A stretch of DNA of 64,000 bases from NCBI RefSeq assembly GCF_028683095.1, contig NZ_JAJUBC010000019.1, forward strand, positions 1-64,000, given 5' to 3'. Positions within the stretch are counted from its first letter, which is position 1, and every line of letters begins with the position of its first letter. The stretch comes from Enterovibrio gelatinilyticus. Lineage in GTDB: Bacteria; Pseudomonadota; Gammaproteobacteria; Enterobacterales; Vibrionaceae. Below are positions 1 to 12,300 of this stretch, piece by piece. The notes under the pieces were generated by a model. That model was not told where the DNA came from. It saw only the letters and a program-made list of their open reading frames with translations, and did no database searches. The position numbers and the translations under genes were made by a program.

Positions 1-649
1 CCAATTTTTTCCGTGTTGTATCAGGTGTCGCGTTCAACGTTCTAACAATTCCGCCGCCTGCAGAGAACAGCCCATCGGACACGGCAAGGTAGGAAGAGTC
101 GTGAGAGCCGACGTAGCGAGGAATAAAGGTGATCCCTTGGTTCTTTAAAACGGCTTGTGTTAGCAGCGTGGCGGCAAAAGCGGCGGGAGCGGGAAACGCA
201 ACTTCCTTACCTTCCAAATCCTCTAGCGTACTGATGCCATCGCTTTTGCTAACCACCAAAATGCCTTTAATGCGCTTGTCTTTTGCATGCGCAATGGCCT
301 TGTAGCCGGGGGATTGATTAAACACGGTAAAGTGGTAAGGGTTCATATAAGCCAGATCGTAGTCGCCAGCAGCCAATCGTTTTTCAAATTCAGGAATGTT
401 GGGTGCTGTGGCAAAGCGGATTTTTAACCCCGTGAGTTCACTGACTTTCGCCATGACAGGGCTCCAAGTGCGAATGAGCTTAGATGATGACTGTTGAGGA
501 ACAATGCCAAAGACGATCGTATCCGAATTCTTTTGGTGATCGTCAGCGTACGTGGGAACCGTTATGGCTGCCCAAATAAGTAGCGCTGATAGAATTCTTC
601 GAGATAGGCTAATTAATGAGGCACTATGACGGTTACTGTTTGATCTCAT
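1..649 (-). CDS. Phosphate/phosphonate-type ABC transporter substrate-binding protein, 3' part outside window
   Basis: Read by hand on the minus strand from an ATG at 649; the frame stays open to base 1, so about 216 N-terminal residues are visible and the C-terminus is missing. After a basic start and a hydrophobic signal segment ending near TYADD, the mature part has the PhnD-family pattern: VFGIVPQQ, then a region with YDLAYMNPYHF, then LEDLEGKEVAFPAPAAFAAT. That layout is typical of periplasmic binding proteins for phosphonate, phosphite or phosphate-like ligands. No permease or ATPase gene is visible, so the ligand is open. It may also be a stand-alone PhnD-like sensor domain whose C-terminus lies outside. 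Confidence 0.8.
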   Translation of the reverse strand, partial: MRSNSNRHSASLISLSRRILSALLIWAAITVPTYADDHQKNSDTIVFGIVPQQSSSKLIRTWSPVMAKVSELTGLKIRFATAPNIPEFEKRLAAGDYDLAYMNPYHFTVFNQSPGYKAIAHAKDKRIKGILVVSKSDGISTLEDLEGKEVAFPAPAAFAATLLTQAVLKNQGITFIPRYVGSHDSSYLAVSDGLFSAGGGIVRTLNATPDTTRKKL

Positions 650-920
650 TGCAAATATCCACAAAAGAAATAATGTCTTAACTATAGTACAGTGTTCTTG
701 TTATGCGATGTGTCAGCCACAGTTATCTTGTATATTTTGATTGCACTGTGAGCACTGAGATGATTATGGCTAACGTCGCCTCGATCCTTTACGTCCACAA
801 TATGGATGGTGTCGGGATTGGACGCTGCAAATTTCACTATTCTCATGTACTCTTTGTGGCTTGTTTTTTGAGTGCTGAGACCGTCAATTTGACGACGGAC
901 GGGTTTGAAAGGGAGATTTC

Positions 921-2108
921 ATGTCATCAGAGAAACTGAACACAAAATTGGTGTCGGTAGGGCGCAATAAGAAATACTGCCAAGGCAGTGTGAATAGCGT
1001 GATTCAGCGAGCGTCATCGATTGTTTTTGATTCTGTTCAGCAAAAAAAGCATGCGACGAAACATCGCGGAGAGCGCGAACTATTTTATGGTCGTCGTGGC
1101 ACGCTCACTCACTTCGCTTTTCAGGATGCGATGGCAGAACTTGAAGGTGGAAAAGGTTGTGTGTTGTATCCGTGCGGCTCGGCAGCCATTGCAAACAGTA
1201 TTTTGTCGTTTGTTAAAACCGGTGACAATGTCTTAATGACTGGCGGTGCCTACGAGCCAACTCAGGCTTTTTGCAATACGATTCTGGCCGATATGGGTGT
1301 TTCGACAACCTATTATGACCCGATGCAAGGCGCAGAAGTTGCCAAGCTAATGACTTCGGACACTGCGGTTGTGTTTCTTGAAACACCGAATTCAATCACC
1401 ATGGAAGTGCCGGACATTCCAAGTATTGTCAGTGCAGTGCGAGCGGTTAAATCCGATGTGGTGATTATCATTGATAATACATGGACTGCCGGTGTTTTGT
1501 TTCATGCGCTGGAGCATGACATTGATATTTCCGTGCAAGCAGGTACCAAATATATTGTTGGTCATTCTGATGCGATGATCGGTACTGCTGTTGCGAATGA
1601 ACGTTGTTGGGAACGCTTACGCGAACGCTCATATTTGATGGGGCAAATGGTCGACGCGGATACGGCGTATGTGGCTTCTCGTGGCCTTCGTACTTTGGGT
1701 GTGCGATTGAAACAACATCACGAAAGCAGTATTGCTGTCGCACAGTGGTTAAGTGCCCGTCCGGAAGTGGCGCGAGTGAATCATCCAGCATTGCCAGAAT
1801 CCATCGGGCATGAGAATTATCAACGTGATTTTTCTGGAAGTTGCGGACTTTTTTCATTCATATTGAATGAGAAGTTAACTGACGAACAAATTGCGAATTA
1901 CTTAGATAATTTCACACACTTCAGCATGGCGTATTCTTGGGGCGGCTACGAATCATTGGTATTGGCGAATCAACCCGAGGAGCTCAATGCCATTCGTCCA
2001 GTTGGCCCTGTGGATTTTGAAGGTACGTTGGTGAGGGTACACATTGGTTTGGAAGACGTTGACGATCTTATTGCTGATTTAGAAGCAGGCTTTGATCGCA
2101 TCAAGTAG
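921..2108 (+). CDS. metC: Cystathionine beta-lyase (PLP-dependent, Cys/Met metabolism family)
   Basis: A 395-residue cytosolic enzyme of the trans-sulfuration PLP family. It cleaves cystathionine to homocysteine, ammonia and pyruvate in methionine synthesis. The PLP lysine is in the motif [19 protein letters not shown], and the aspartate pairing with the pyridine nitrogen is in [10 protein letters not shown]. The C-terminal SWGGYESL and RVHIGLED stretches are typical of proteobacterial MetC. Length matches the family. The ATG at 921 follows a good ribosome binding site (GAAAGGGAG). A strong terminator follows at once, so it is probably a single-gene unit. Other family members (gamma-lyase, gamma-synthase) are possible, but the SxGGYESL pattern favours MetC. 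Confidence 0.9.
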   Translation: MSSEKLNTKLVSVGRNKKYCQGSVNSVIQRASSIVFDSVQQKKHATKHRGERELFYGRRGTLTHFAFQDAMAELEGGKGCVLYPCGSAAIANSILSFVKTGDNVLMTGGAYEPTQAFCNTILADMGVSTTYYDPMQGAEVAKLMTSDTAVVFLETPNSITMEVPDIPSIVSAVRAVKSDVVIIIDNTWTAGVLFHALEHDIDISVQAGTKYIVGHSDAMIGTAVANERCWERLRERSYLMGQMVDADTAYVASRGLRTLGVRLKQHHESSIAVAQWLSARPEVARVNHPALPESIGHENYQRDFSGSCGLFSFILNEKLTDEQIANYLDNFTHFSMAYSWGGYESLVLANQPEELNAIRPVGPVDFEGTLVRVHIGLEDVDDLIADLEAGFDRIK

Positions 2109-2135
2109 CCCTTTACGTGTGCGATGAGAGAAAAG

Positions 2136-2162
2136 AAAACGGCGCGTCGGCGCCGTTTTTTT
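2136..2162 (+). terminator. Rho-independent terminator of metC
   Basis: Perfect 10-bp stem AAAACGGCGC / GCGCCGTTTT around the loop GTCG, followed by a T run, 28 bases after the metC stop. The A run on the left means it could also work for the convergent gene ending at 2182. Confidence 0.9.
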
Positions 2163-2181
2163 CGTTTAGAGACTCATGTTC

Positions 2182-2490
2182 TCAGTTGCATGTTTTCAAG
2201 CTAGGCACGGGCTCATAGTGCTCGACTGTGGGAAATGGGTCATAAAAATGATGTAGGAGCGCTTTCCATTCCAAATACCCTTCCGACTGGCGGAACCCTT
2301 CAGTGTGATCTTCCAGTGTTTCCCAGTTCACCAACAACACATATCGGCTAGCGTTTTCCATGCAACGGCGTACTTCATGGCTAACATAACCACGTTGTGC
2401 CGCGATGATTTTCTGAGCGCAGGAAAATGCAGACTCAAAGTCGGCTTCTTGGCCTGGAACCACGTTCAATATCGCCACTTCTAATATCAT
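2182..2490 (-). CDS. Antibiotic biosynthesis monooxygenase (ABM) domain protein, YgiN-like
   Basis: A 102-residue single-domain protein with the ABM ferredoxin-like fold pattern: MILEVAILNVVPGQE at the start, YVSHEVRRCMENASRYVLLVNW in the middle and a C-terminal HFYDPFPTVEHY. Such small dimeric proteins include YgiN-type quinol monooxygenases and haem-degrading enzymes; the substrate cannot be told. I chose the ATG at 2490 over the GTG at 2496 because AAGGAG lies at ideal spacing from it. It is 49 bases downstream of the DsbA-like gene on the same strand and may be co-transcribed with it. Confidence 0.8.
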   Translation of the reverse strand: MILEVAILNVVPGQEADFESAFSCAQKIIAAQRGYVSHEVRRCMENASRYVLLVNWETLEDHTEGFRQSEGYLEWKALLHHFYDPFPTVEHYEPVPSLKTCN

Positions 2491-2539
2491 TTTCACTCCT
2501 TGAAAATAGTTAACTCAGAATCCGCTATTTTGCGTGTTT

Positions 2540-3160
2540 TTACTTGTCTTTGTTCATCAGCATTTTGAGGGTTACTGCTAGCTCATCGGCACTGTTATGA
2601 GCACTGGTATTCACCACATATTTGCCGTTGACAAGGAATGTGGGTACAGACACGATGCCAGATTCTGTGGTTATTTGGTCTGCACGCTCAATGGCTGCAA
2701 ATAACTTGGCTTGTTGAGCTTCACTTAGCGCGTAAGGACTGGTGAGTCCAAATTGTTCAAATATTTGACTAAGAATGACTTTATTCTGTTCAGCGTCATC
2801 GGTTTGTTGTTCTTGAACATATTTGAATAACGCCTCCACCAATGCTTTTGAAGGTTTACCATCGGATTGAGAGATCGCCGCATAGTAAATTAACGCAGAG
2901 AAAGTCGCGCTTTCGTTGAAGGTGACATGAGCCTTGCCGATGTTAACCCCCGCGGCAGCTTCAATAGCTGGAATAGCGTCTTCCATTGAGCGGCAGTGAC
3001 CGCATGATAGGCTAAACACTTCAGTAACCACCGGCAGGTTCTCAATTTGAACAGGGGTCTCAAGTGTCGTGTACTTGTCTGAATTCGATGGTGCATTTTC
3101 GCTGCATGCAGTAAGCGCCAATGCGGCAAAAAGGGGTAAAAGCAGTCGTGTCAGTTTCAT
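2540..3160 (-). CDS. DsbA-family thiol:disulfide oxidoreductase, predicted lipoprotein
   Basis: A 206-residue thioredoxin-fold protein. The N-terminus is a lipoprotein signal with lipobox LTAC around residue 19 and Ser after the cysteine, suggesting outer-membrane sorting. The redox motif CGHC lies in SLSCGHCRSMEDAIP, and the cis-proline loop is SVPTFLVNGKYVV, both typical of DsbA. Classic DsbA is soluble and periplasmic with CPHC; a lipid anchor and CGHC suggest a specialised partner. The neighbouring giant adhesin contains no obvious cysteines, so it is an unlikely substrate. Start ATG at 3160 has only a weak ribosome binding site. Confidence 0.85.
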   Translation of the reverse strand: MKLTRLLLPLFAALALTACSENAPSNSDKYTTLETPVQIENLPVVTEVFSLSCGHCRSMEDAIPAIEAAAGVNIGKAHVTFNESATFSALIYYAAISQSDGKPSKALVEALFKYVQEQQTDDAEQNKVILSQIFEQFGLTSPYALSEAQQAKLFAAIERADQITTESGIVSVPTFLVNGKYVVNTSAHNSADELAVTLKMLMNKDK

Positions 3161-3261
3161 GTGTTGGTCTTCACTTTCGCTTGGTCTTTAGCAAGCTGAT
3201 TAAATTTCATGAGCAGAAGATTATACCTGAGTCTGGTAATTATGCATGCGTGAGACATACG

Positions 3262-3291
3262 AAAAAAAGCCAGTCAGAGGGACTGACTGGC
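3262..3291 (-). terminator. Rho-independent terminator of the giant adhesin gene
   Basis: On the minus strand, perfect 9-bp stem GCCAGTCAG / CTGACTGGC with a 5-base loop, followed by seven T. It lies about 40 bases after the adhesin stop and before the DsbA-like gene, so it separates the two. Confidence 0.9.
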
Positions 3292-3329
3292 AAACGTGTA
3301 GCGCTAGGCTCTTATTATTATCGGTGTAA

Positions 3330-6300
3330 CTAGTCGACGATCATTTTGCTTTGCATAATCATTGCATCGATCACTGAAGAGCTAATTTGTTCTGATGACA
3401 TACCGACAATATCAACACTGTAGGCGTCTGCCATGTCTTCCACACTCATGTTGTCAAATACCACTTGTTGGTCGACGTTGCCGTCGCCATTTGAGGAAAT
3501 GTTAAGCATTGCATGACCTTCACCATCGTCAATTAATGATAGGAAGCTATCTAGGGACTCTGATGGTTCTGCTTGCATTAGGTCGGACAAGTTAATGGCA
3601 TCTTGTGAGGTGTCAAAGTCAGCAATATGATCGACAGTGGGAGCGTTTGCGGTGCCTTGGTCACCGTTAAGGAACGCAAATGTGTCAGAACCTGCGCCAC
3701 CCGCCATAATATCGTTGCCTTGCCCACCAAAGATAAGGTCGTCACCGAGGCCGCCGTCAATGATGTCATTCCCCAAATTTCCGTGAATGATGTCATTACC
3801 ATTGTTCCCCAATATAAGGTCATCACCGACTCCTCCTGCAACACGGTCGTTGCCATCACTACCAGAGAAGGTGACATCATCGAGTGAAATGACATCCGCA
3901 AGAGATTCGCTAACACCATTTAGTGAGGCGTGTGATATTGCATTTTCAGAACCTCCTATGGTCACACTCACATCGGTTTGAGCACCGTTGGTTGCGGTGA
4001 GCGTGATGACTTCTGTAACGGTATCATTGTCGCCCAATGATGGTGTAGAACGTGGGTCAAGTGTGTAAGTCCAGTTGCCATCGACCAATTCCAATGAACC
4101 GTACTGTCCCGTAACCGTCGTATTCGCAAAAGATGCTTGGACATCATTGGTGTCTGGGTCAAGAATCGAAAGCGAACCCTGCGCTGCCAGAGAGGCGGTA
4201 GCACCGTCAGCAAAGTCGGCATAAGACATGGAGCTTGGCTGATTGGGCGTATCACGAATGTAATCCATGGACGTGCCTGGAGCGATAGTGGGGCCATCAA
4301 TCTGGATGATTATTTTGCCTTGCTCGTTGGTGTCGTCCATGAAGTTGCTATTGTTGTTGAGATCAACATCCAACACGGCAAAAGAGTAAACGTTACCGCC
4401 ACTATCTTGGTAATCTAGCTGGTAGTCATAAGTGGCAGTATAAAGAACGCCATTGATCTCCACTTTCTGAGATGAATCGTATACATACTCATTTGAATAG
4501 ATGTCACCATGCATTTGGCTGTCTGTGTCGAAGATACGGATGGTTGAACCCGAATCATTGAACGTTAGTGTCGGTTCGTTTCCGTAGTACTGCATGTCAC
4601 CACCGGAAAAGTTATAGCCATCTCCGAGGATAAAGGCGTTGTTGATGTCGACATAATCCTGCGTAGCAGAATCGGGTGCGACAATCGCAGCGCTATTTGT
4701 GCCAACGACAAATGGGTTATCATCGGTACCCGAAATGGAAATGTTGATGTTTTGCACCGTACCGTCGGTTGCGGTGAGTGCGATGGTATCGTTGACACTG
4801 TCAGTGCTTGATAAGACCTCCGCTTTCACGTCATCCAATTCGTACGTCCAAACGCCATCCACCAATGTTAGAGTGCCGTAGCTACCTTCCACGGTGGTAT
4901 CGAGAAACTCTGGTGCGTCTTCTGCGTCTACGTCGCTAATGGCAATGCTGCCACTGACTTTGATTTCGTCTCCAAAATCTCCTTCCGTCACTGCACCTGT
5001 GAATGCCCCTGTGACTGTAGGGGCGTCATCTGTGCCCTGAATGGTGATGACTACTTCGTGTTGACCGCCTTCAGAATCAGTGATGGTTATGGTGTCTAGT
5101 GTTTCATCATCAATCTGATCGGATTTACTCTCATCAAAGGTGTATGTCCAGTTACCATCGGTCAGTACCAAGGTACCGAACTCGCCTTGTACCGTCGTAT
5201 TGGGCAAGATAGGGTTATCACCAGCATCAACATCGGAAATGGTGAGTGAACCGCTGGTGGTGATGCTTTGCTCGACGCTTTGACTTGCATTGACCGTAAA
5301 GGTCACATCATTGAAGTCGCGATCTCCTCCCCCGACGATGTCTTCCCACGAAGAACTACTGCCAGAGTTGGATTCGTAGTCGAAGCCGTTACCATTTTTC
5401 GATGACTCCGAGACCAAGGTCGTGCCTGATGCGGAACCCTGATATGCCGTGACGCCGTTGCTGCCGAAGCTCAGTGTGACTTCGCCAGCATCAAAGCCTC
5501 TCGTATCACCATCAGGGATAATAAACAGGCCAACTTTCTCTCCGCCTTGGGTGTTGATATCTGCTGTTGCACTGGTGACGCCATGTGCGTTATCAAAGAT
5601 GACTTCCGCTCTGAGTACATTGCCTTCCGCATCAAGCACGTAGTAACCGACGGCGTTGTCATAAGTTGCGCTGGTTGCTACGTGACTAAAGTCCAGCGTC
5701 ATTGAATCACCACCGTTGGTTTCCCACATCCCCTCGCTTCCGCGAGTGACAGATGTCTCGACGGTTGTTTGATCAACAATAGAAATGTTGCCTGTCGTGT
5801 CACCGCTCACCACCGCGGTTTCGTCAACACCCGACACTGTGATTTCAATGTTTTGTGTGGTGCCATCGGTAGCGGTCAGTGTGATGGTATCTGTCGCAGT
5901 TTGATCTTCTCCTAAAGACTGTGCTTTCTCGGTATCGACGGTATATGTCCATTCACCGTCAATCAGTGTCAGGGATCCATATTCGCCTTCAATGGTTGTG
6001 TTTTCGAAGGCTGGCGCTTCTGCCGCATCCACATCAGAGATATTCAGCGTACCGGAGACCGTTGCAGCTTCCTCAATGTCTGAATACTCGAGACTGCTAA
6101 TGTTCTGGTATGAATCAGGCACCAGGCTCAATGACGTTTCCGGTGTGATTTCAGGTCCATCCAATTGAATCAACACTTTTCCGCTTTCTGCACCACTAAC
6201 GGCATTGCTGCCATCACCGTTCATGTCGACATCGACGACTGCAAAGGTGTAAGTGTTACCCGCTCCATCTTCATAGGTGAGAGAGTAATCTACGTTTACG

Positions 6301-9300
6301 CTGTAATCTTCACCGTCCAAAATAATGGACTGCGTTTTGTCTTCGCTCGTTTCGTTCTGGCTGTCATCACTGTTGAGTTGACCATCGTTATCAACAATTT
6401 GAACGGAGACACCGCTATCACTGAAGTTAAGCTCCGGCGGGAAACTCCATGTGACGAAAGAGCCACTTTCATAATCGACATTTTGATCCGTGACAAACGC
6501 ATTGCCAATCGTGTGACTCTGCGTGCTGTTGGCTGTGACTGATGCCGAGGTATCACCAGTGACAACAGCAGCATCGTCAGTACCCGTTAGACTAATTTCA
6601 ATGTCTTGTGAGGTGCCGTCAGACGCCGTGACTGTGATGGTGTCAGTGGCGGCTTCGCCTTCAGCGAGCGACTGAACGGTGTCAGCGTCTACGGTGTAGG
6701 TCCACTCGCCATCGACCATGGTCAGTGAGCCGTATTCACCGGCGATGGTTTCGTTTGTGAAGGTTGGCGTTTCGTTCGTGTCTGGGTCAACAATGTTGAG
6801 TGAGCCAGAGACGCTTTGTGCGCCCACATCTTCAGTGATGCTACCTGTGGTATCGCCCGTGATTTCAGAGGCATCGTTTGAGCCCGTGACTGAGATAACG
6901 ATGTCTTGGGTTGTGCCATCAGTCGCTGTCAGTGTGATGGTGTCGGTTTCGACCTGGTCTTCCCCGATAGATTGCGATTTCGCTTCATCTACCGTGTAAG
7001 TCCATACACCATCGGTGAGGGTAAGTGTTCCGTATTCTCCTTCGACAGTGGTGTTTTCAAAGGATGGCGAATCATCGCTGTCTGCATCGGAAATACTGAG
7101 TGTGCCAGACACCGTAATGTCTGAGTCGTTGCCAAAGTCGAGTTTGACCGTTGTTGATTGACCATCGCCATCGACAAGGTAGTAACTTCCATCGGATGTT
7201 TGAACAATAACCGGTGGTGTCTTGTCATTTTCAATGCCAGTGATTGTGGTCTGAAGCACCAAATCGCCCGAGTCATTGATGGTATAGAGATCAACCCCTT
7301 CCGTTGCGTTTGGCATCACAAAGACAGGTTCGCCATCGACGTATCCTGCAGATGACATATACGCACCACCACCAGAGACGGTGTCAGTCAGCGTCATTGA
7401 ACCGTTCGCTCCAACTTCAAATATGGAGGCGTTATCGCTGCCATCGCTTGATGCAATAGCGTATGTCGTGCCATCACCTGTTTGATAGAAGTTAACGGAA
7501 TTCCCATCGCTTAGATCAAGAGACTGGCTGTCGACGAGCGTCAAGTTCCCTGTGGCACTGTCAACGGAATAGATATTGATGCCGTCATTACTGCTAGAAG
7601 CAAGGAAGGTCTGGCCATCAACAGTAATAATATCGACCCCTGACACGATGTCACCAGCCGCGATCGAATTGCCTGTTTCAGCGAATTCGCCCGTTTCAGG
7701 GTTATAGGTAAGCGTGTCGACTGAGTCCCCTTGAGGGCGAGCGACGAAGACATACTCTGTGCCATCATCCGCTTCAAAGGTCACGTTTTCACGGACAATG
7801 CCTGTCTGTGAGTTACCGAAGGTGAGGCCACCATTGAGTGACAATGTGCCATCACTAGAGATTTCCCATGCTGAGAGAGAGCCGCTGTTCTGTGATGTCA
7901 GGAACAATGTGTCTTGGCCATCAATGTTAGACACATTCGATTGTGTCAATCCGTTCCCCATTGCGCCCACAGAAACACCCGCATTTTCAATCACATCTGT
8001 GATATCACCACTTGATGTGGATGTGACTGTGCCTGCAGAACTGTCGTAGGAAATACGGTCTGTTTCTGTCAATGAACCATCATCTTCGACACGTGAAATG
8101 ATGGTGGTGCCGTCGTACCCAAACGACGTCGAGATGACGTAAGGTACACCATCGATGGTGGTTGTGGTTGTCGTCCAAGCGCCATTGCTATCGCCGGTTG
8201 CTGCATCACCAGCCTGAATGTTTCCACTTTCAGACGCATTCAAACTGAAGCCATCAGTATCGACACTTGCAGTAAATGTGCCTGATACTTCAGCGGCATC
8301 GTTTGTGCCGGTGACGGTGATCGTGATGTCTTGAGTCGAACCATCTGACGCTGTAACAGTAATAGTATCCGTCACTTGTTGGTCTTGGTTGAGTGATTGG
8401 GCTGCTTCTTGATCGAGTGTGTATGTCCACGCACCATCTACTAACGACAAGCTACCGTATTCGCCGCTGACATTCGCATCAGGGAAATTCACGGGGTTGC
8501 CATCAGGATCGACAATGCTGATTTCGCCCGTGGCGGTGGCAACATCACCGATATCCCCTTCAGTGACAGTCCCTGTCGTTGTGCCGGAAATTTCCGCGGC
8601 GTCATCCGAGCCTGTTAGCGTGATGGTTATGTCGTGGGTTGAGCCGTCTGACGCGGTAATAGTGATGACGTCAGTTTCTGTTTCATCCGCCCCGATGGAC
8701 TTCGCCTTTTCTTGATCCAGGGTATACGTCCACTCGCCGTCGACCAGTGTTAAGGAACCGTATTCACCTTCAACAGTGGTGTTTGGCAAGGTTGGATTGT
8801 CGGCTGAGTCAGCATCACTGATTGTGATGGTGCCAGAGGTAGTGACAGGAGCGACCGTAGGCAAATCATCGTAAGACATGTTGCCGTCACGGACTATAGA
8901 GTCTGGAACGTAATCCAACTGTGTACCTGGTTGAATTTCAGGGCCTGAAAGCTGAACAATAATATTGCCTTGCTCTTGGCTATCAGACCCATGTCCGCCG
9001 TCGCCATCCAAATCAATATCGATAATGGCGAAGGAATACACATTACCGCTGCTGTCTGTGTATTCCATGGTGTAGTCGAAGTTGGCGATATACTGTTGGC
9101 CATTCAACTCAATGTATTGGTTTGTGTCATCAGGTGTTTCGTTGACGATGTCATCACCGTGCATGGTGGCATCATCATCAAAGAACTTCACCGTGGTGGC
9201 AGATTGTTGGAAATCGAGCGTCGGCGGATGCGCACCAAGATATTGCATGTCACCACTGGTAAAGGAGTAACCTTCATCCATGACGAACACGCCTGACACT

Positions 9301-12300
9301 GTGTAAAATTCTGGTTCAACATTTTGGGGAGCTACAATCTCACCTGTTGTCGTACCACTCACCTCGGCGGCATCATTAGTACCTGTCACCGCAATGACGA
9401 TGTCTTGCGTTGTGCCATCCGATGCTGTCACCGTAATGGTGTCACTCACTTCTTGGTCTTGATTGAGCGATTGTGCTGCTTCTTGATCGAGTGTGTATGT
9501 CCATGCGCCATCCACTAACGACAAGCTACCGTATTCGCCGTTAACATTTGCATCAGGGAAGTTCACTGGCTCACCATCAGGGTCGACAATATTCAGTTCG
9601 CCGGTTGCCGTTGCGACATCACCGATATCCCCTTCAGTGACAGTCCCTGTCGTTGTACCCGAAATTTCCGCCGCATCGTCGGTACCTGTAATGGTGATGA
9701 CGATGTCTTGCGTTGTGCCATCCGACGCTGTCACCGTGATGGTGTCAGTCGCGGTATCACCGTCAGCCAGCGATTGGATCGACGCGCTGTCAGCGGTGTA
9801 TGTCCACGCGCCATCGACAAGCGTTAACGACCCGTATTCGCCCGGCAAGGTGCCATTAGGAATAGTTGGTGTTTCACCCGTGTCCGCATCGGTGATGGTG
9901 ATGGTGCCTGAGGCAGTTTGTGCGCCGGAGTCTTCAGTTATTGCACCTGATGTTTCACCGGAAATGACCGCCGCATCGTCAGTACCAGTGATGGTGATGA
10001 CAATATCTTGGGTGGTGCCATCCGACGCTGTCACCGTGATGGTGTCGGTTGCGGTATCGCCGTCTGCCAGCGATTGAATGGATGCGCTGTCAGCGGTGTA
10101 CGTCCATGCGCCATCGACGAGAGTCAACGAGCCGTACTCTCCCGCCAAGGTGCCATTCGGAATGGTCGGTGTTTCACCTGAATCAGCATCGGTAATGGTG
10201 ATGGTGCCTGAGGCCGTTTGTGCGCCTGAATCTTCAGTGATCGCCCCTGACGTATTGCCTTCAATGACCGCTGCATCGTCAGTACCCGTGATAGTAATTA
10301 CGATGTCTTGCGTGGTGCCGTCCGACGCTGTCACCGTGATGGTGTCGGTTGCGGTATCGCCATCTGCCAGCGATTGGATCGACGCGCTGTCAGCGGTGTA
10401 CGTCCATGCGCCATCAATCAAGGATAACGAGCCGTACTCTCCCACTAAGGTGCCATTCGGAATGGTCGGTGTTTCACCCGTGTCCGCATCGGTGATCGTG
10501 ATGGTGCCCGTCGCGGTTTGTGCGCCCGAATCTTCAGTGATCGTCCCTGACGTATTGCCTTCAATGACAGCGGCATCATTTGTGCCTGTGATAGTAATCA
10601 CGATGTCTTGGGTGGTGCCGTCTGATGCGGTGACCGTGATGGTGTCCGTCGCGGTATCACCGTCAGCGAGCGATTGGATCGATGCGCTGTCAGCGGTGTA
10701 TGTCCACGCTCCATCGACAAGCGTTAACGACCCGTATTCACCTGCCAAGGTGCCATTTGGAATGGTTGGCGTGTCGCCAGTGTCTGCATCGGTTATCGTG
10801 ATGGTGCCAGAGGCTGTTTGTGCGCCCGTATCTTCAGTGATGCTCGCGGTGAAATTACCAGAGACCACTGCCGCATCGTCGGTGCCTGTCACATCCACCG
10901 TAATTTGCTGCACCGTGCCGTCCGACGCCGTCAGTGTGAAGGTTTCTTGCTCGGTTTGATTGTCATTCAGTGCATCGGCTTTGGACGGATCGACCGTGTA
11001 GGTCCAGTTACCGTCAGTCAGCGTGAAGGTACCGTAATCGCCGTCGAGAGAGACATTGTCGAAGTTTGGTGTGTCGCCGTCATCGACATCAGTGATAGAG
11101 AGCGTGCCAGAGACACTGGTTTCTGGCGTGTCTGCGCCTAAATCAATACCGCCCGTTGTTACGCCAGTGACCACAGAGGCATCATCGCTGCCCGTCACCG
11201 TGATGGTGATTTGGTACTCAGAGCCGTCAGAAGCCGTCACTGTAATGGTGTCGGTGGCGGAATCGCCGTCACCGAGAGACTGTGCATTGTCAGGGTTAAC
11301 CGTGTAGGTCCATTCACCGTCCGTCAGTGTCAGGCTGCCGTATTCGCCTTCCACCGTGCCGTTTTCAAGGGTAGGTTGCACTGCCGCATCAGGGTCGCTG
11401 ATGTTGATTGAGCCAGAAACTGAGGCATCGCCGCCTTCTGCCACACTGGCGCTGAGGTCGCCAGTGACGACCGCTGCATCATCGGTGCCTTCAACGGTTA
11501 ACGTGATTTGATGAGTTGACCCATCAGATGCTGTGAGGGTGAAGGTGTCGTTTGCTGATTCGCCGTCCGGTAAGGTTTGTGCGTTTTCGGGGTTAACCGT
11601 GTACGTCCACTCGCCGTCAGTTAGCGTGAGGCTACCGTATTCGCCTTCAATCGTGGTATTACTGATGGTTGGGTTTTCACCGTTATCCACATCACTGATG
11701 CTGATAGAGCCCGACACAGACGTGCCTTGGTCCGTGGTGTTGCCAGCCGTGTCGCCTGTGACGACAGCGGCATCATCCGTACCCGTAATAGTAATCACGA
11801 TGTCTTGGGTGGTGCCGTCTGATGCGGTGACCGTGATGGTGTCGGTTGCGGTATCACCGTCAGCGAGCGATTGGATCGATGCGCTGTCAGCGGTGTATGT
11901 CCAAGCTCCATCGACAAGCGTTAACGACCCGTATTCACCTGCCAAGGTGCCATTTGGAATGGTGGGCGTGTCACCGGTATCAACATCGGTAATGGTGATG
12001 GTGCCAGAGGCTGTTTGCGCACCAGTATCTTCAGTGATGCTCGCGGTGAAATTACCAGAGACCACTGCCGCATCGTCGGTGCCTGTCACATCCACTGTGA
12101 TTTGTTGCACCGTGCCATCCGACGCCGTCAGTGTGAAGGTTTCTTGCTCGGTCTGGTTGTCGTTCAGTGTATCCGCTTTAGACGGATCAACCGTGTAGGT
12201 CCAGTTGCCGTCAGTCAGCATGAAGGTACCGTAATCGCCTTCGATCGATACATTGTCAAAGCTTGGTGTGTCGCCGTCATCCACGTCAGTGATAGAGAGC

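Noticed and set aside
703-939. 78-codon plus frame before metC.
   Set aside because: No ribosome binding site, no family pattern, and it overlaps the metC start.
9493-10959. Long plus-strand open frames through the adhesin repeats (also 11533-12198, 13072-13395, 15046-15597).
   Set aside because: They are exact antisense shadows of the VCBS repeats, have Ser/Val-rich repeat-like content, no ribosome binding sites and no family pattern. The biased codon use of the adhesin keeps the opposite frame open.
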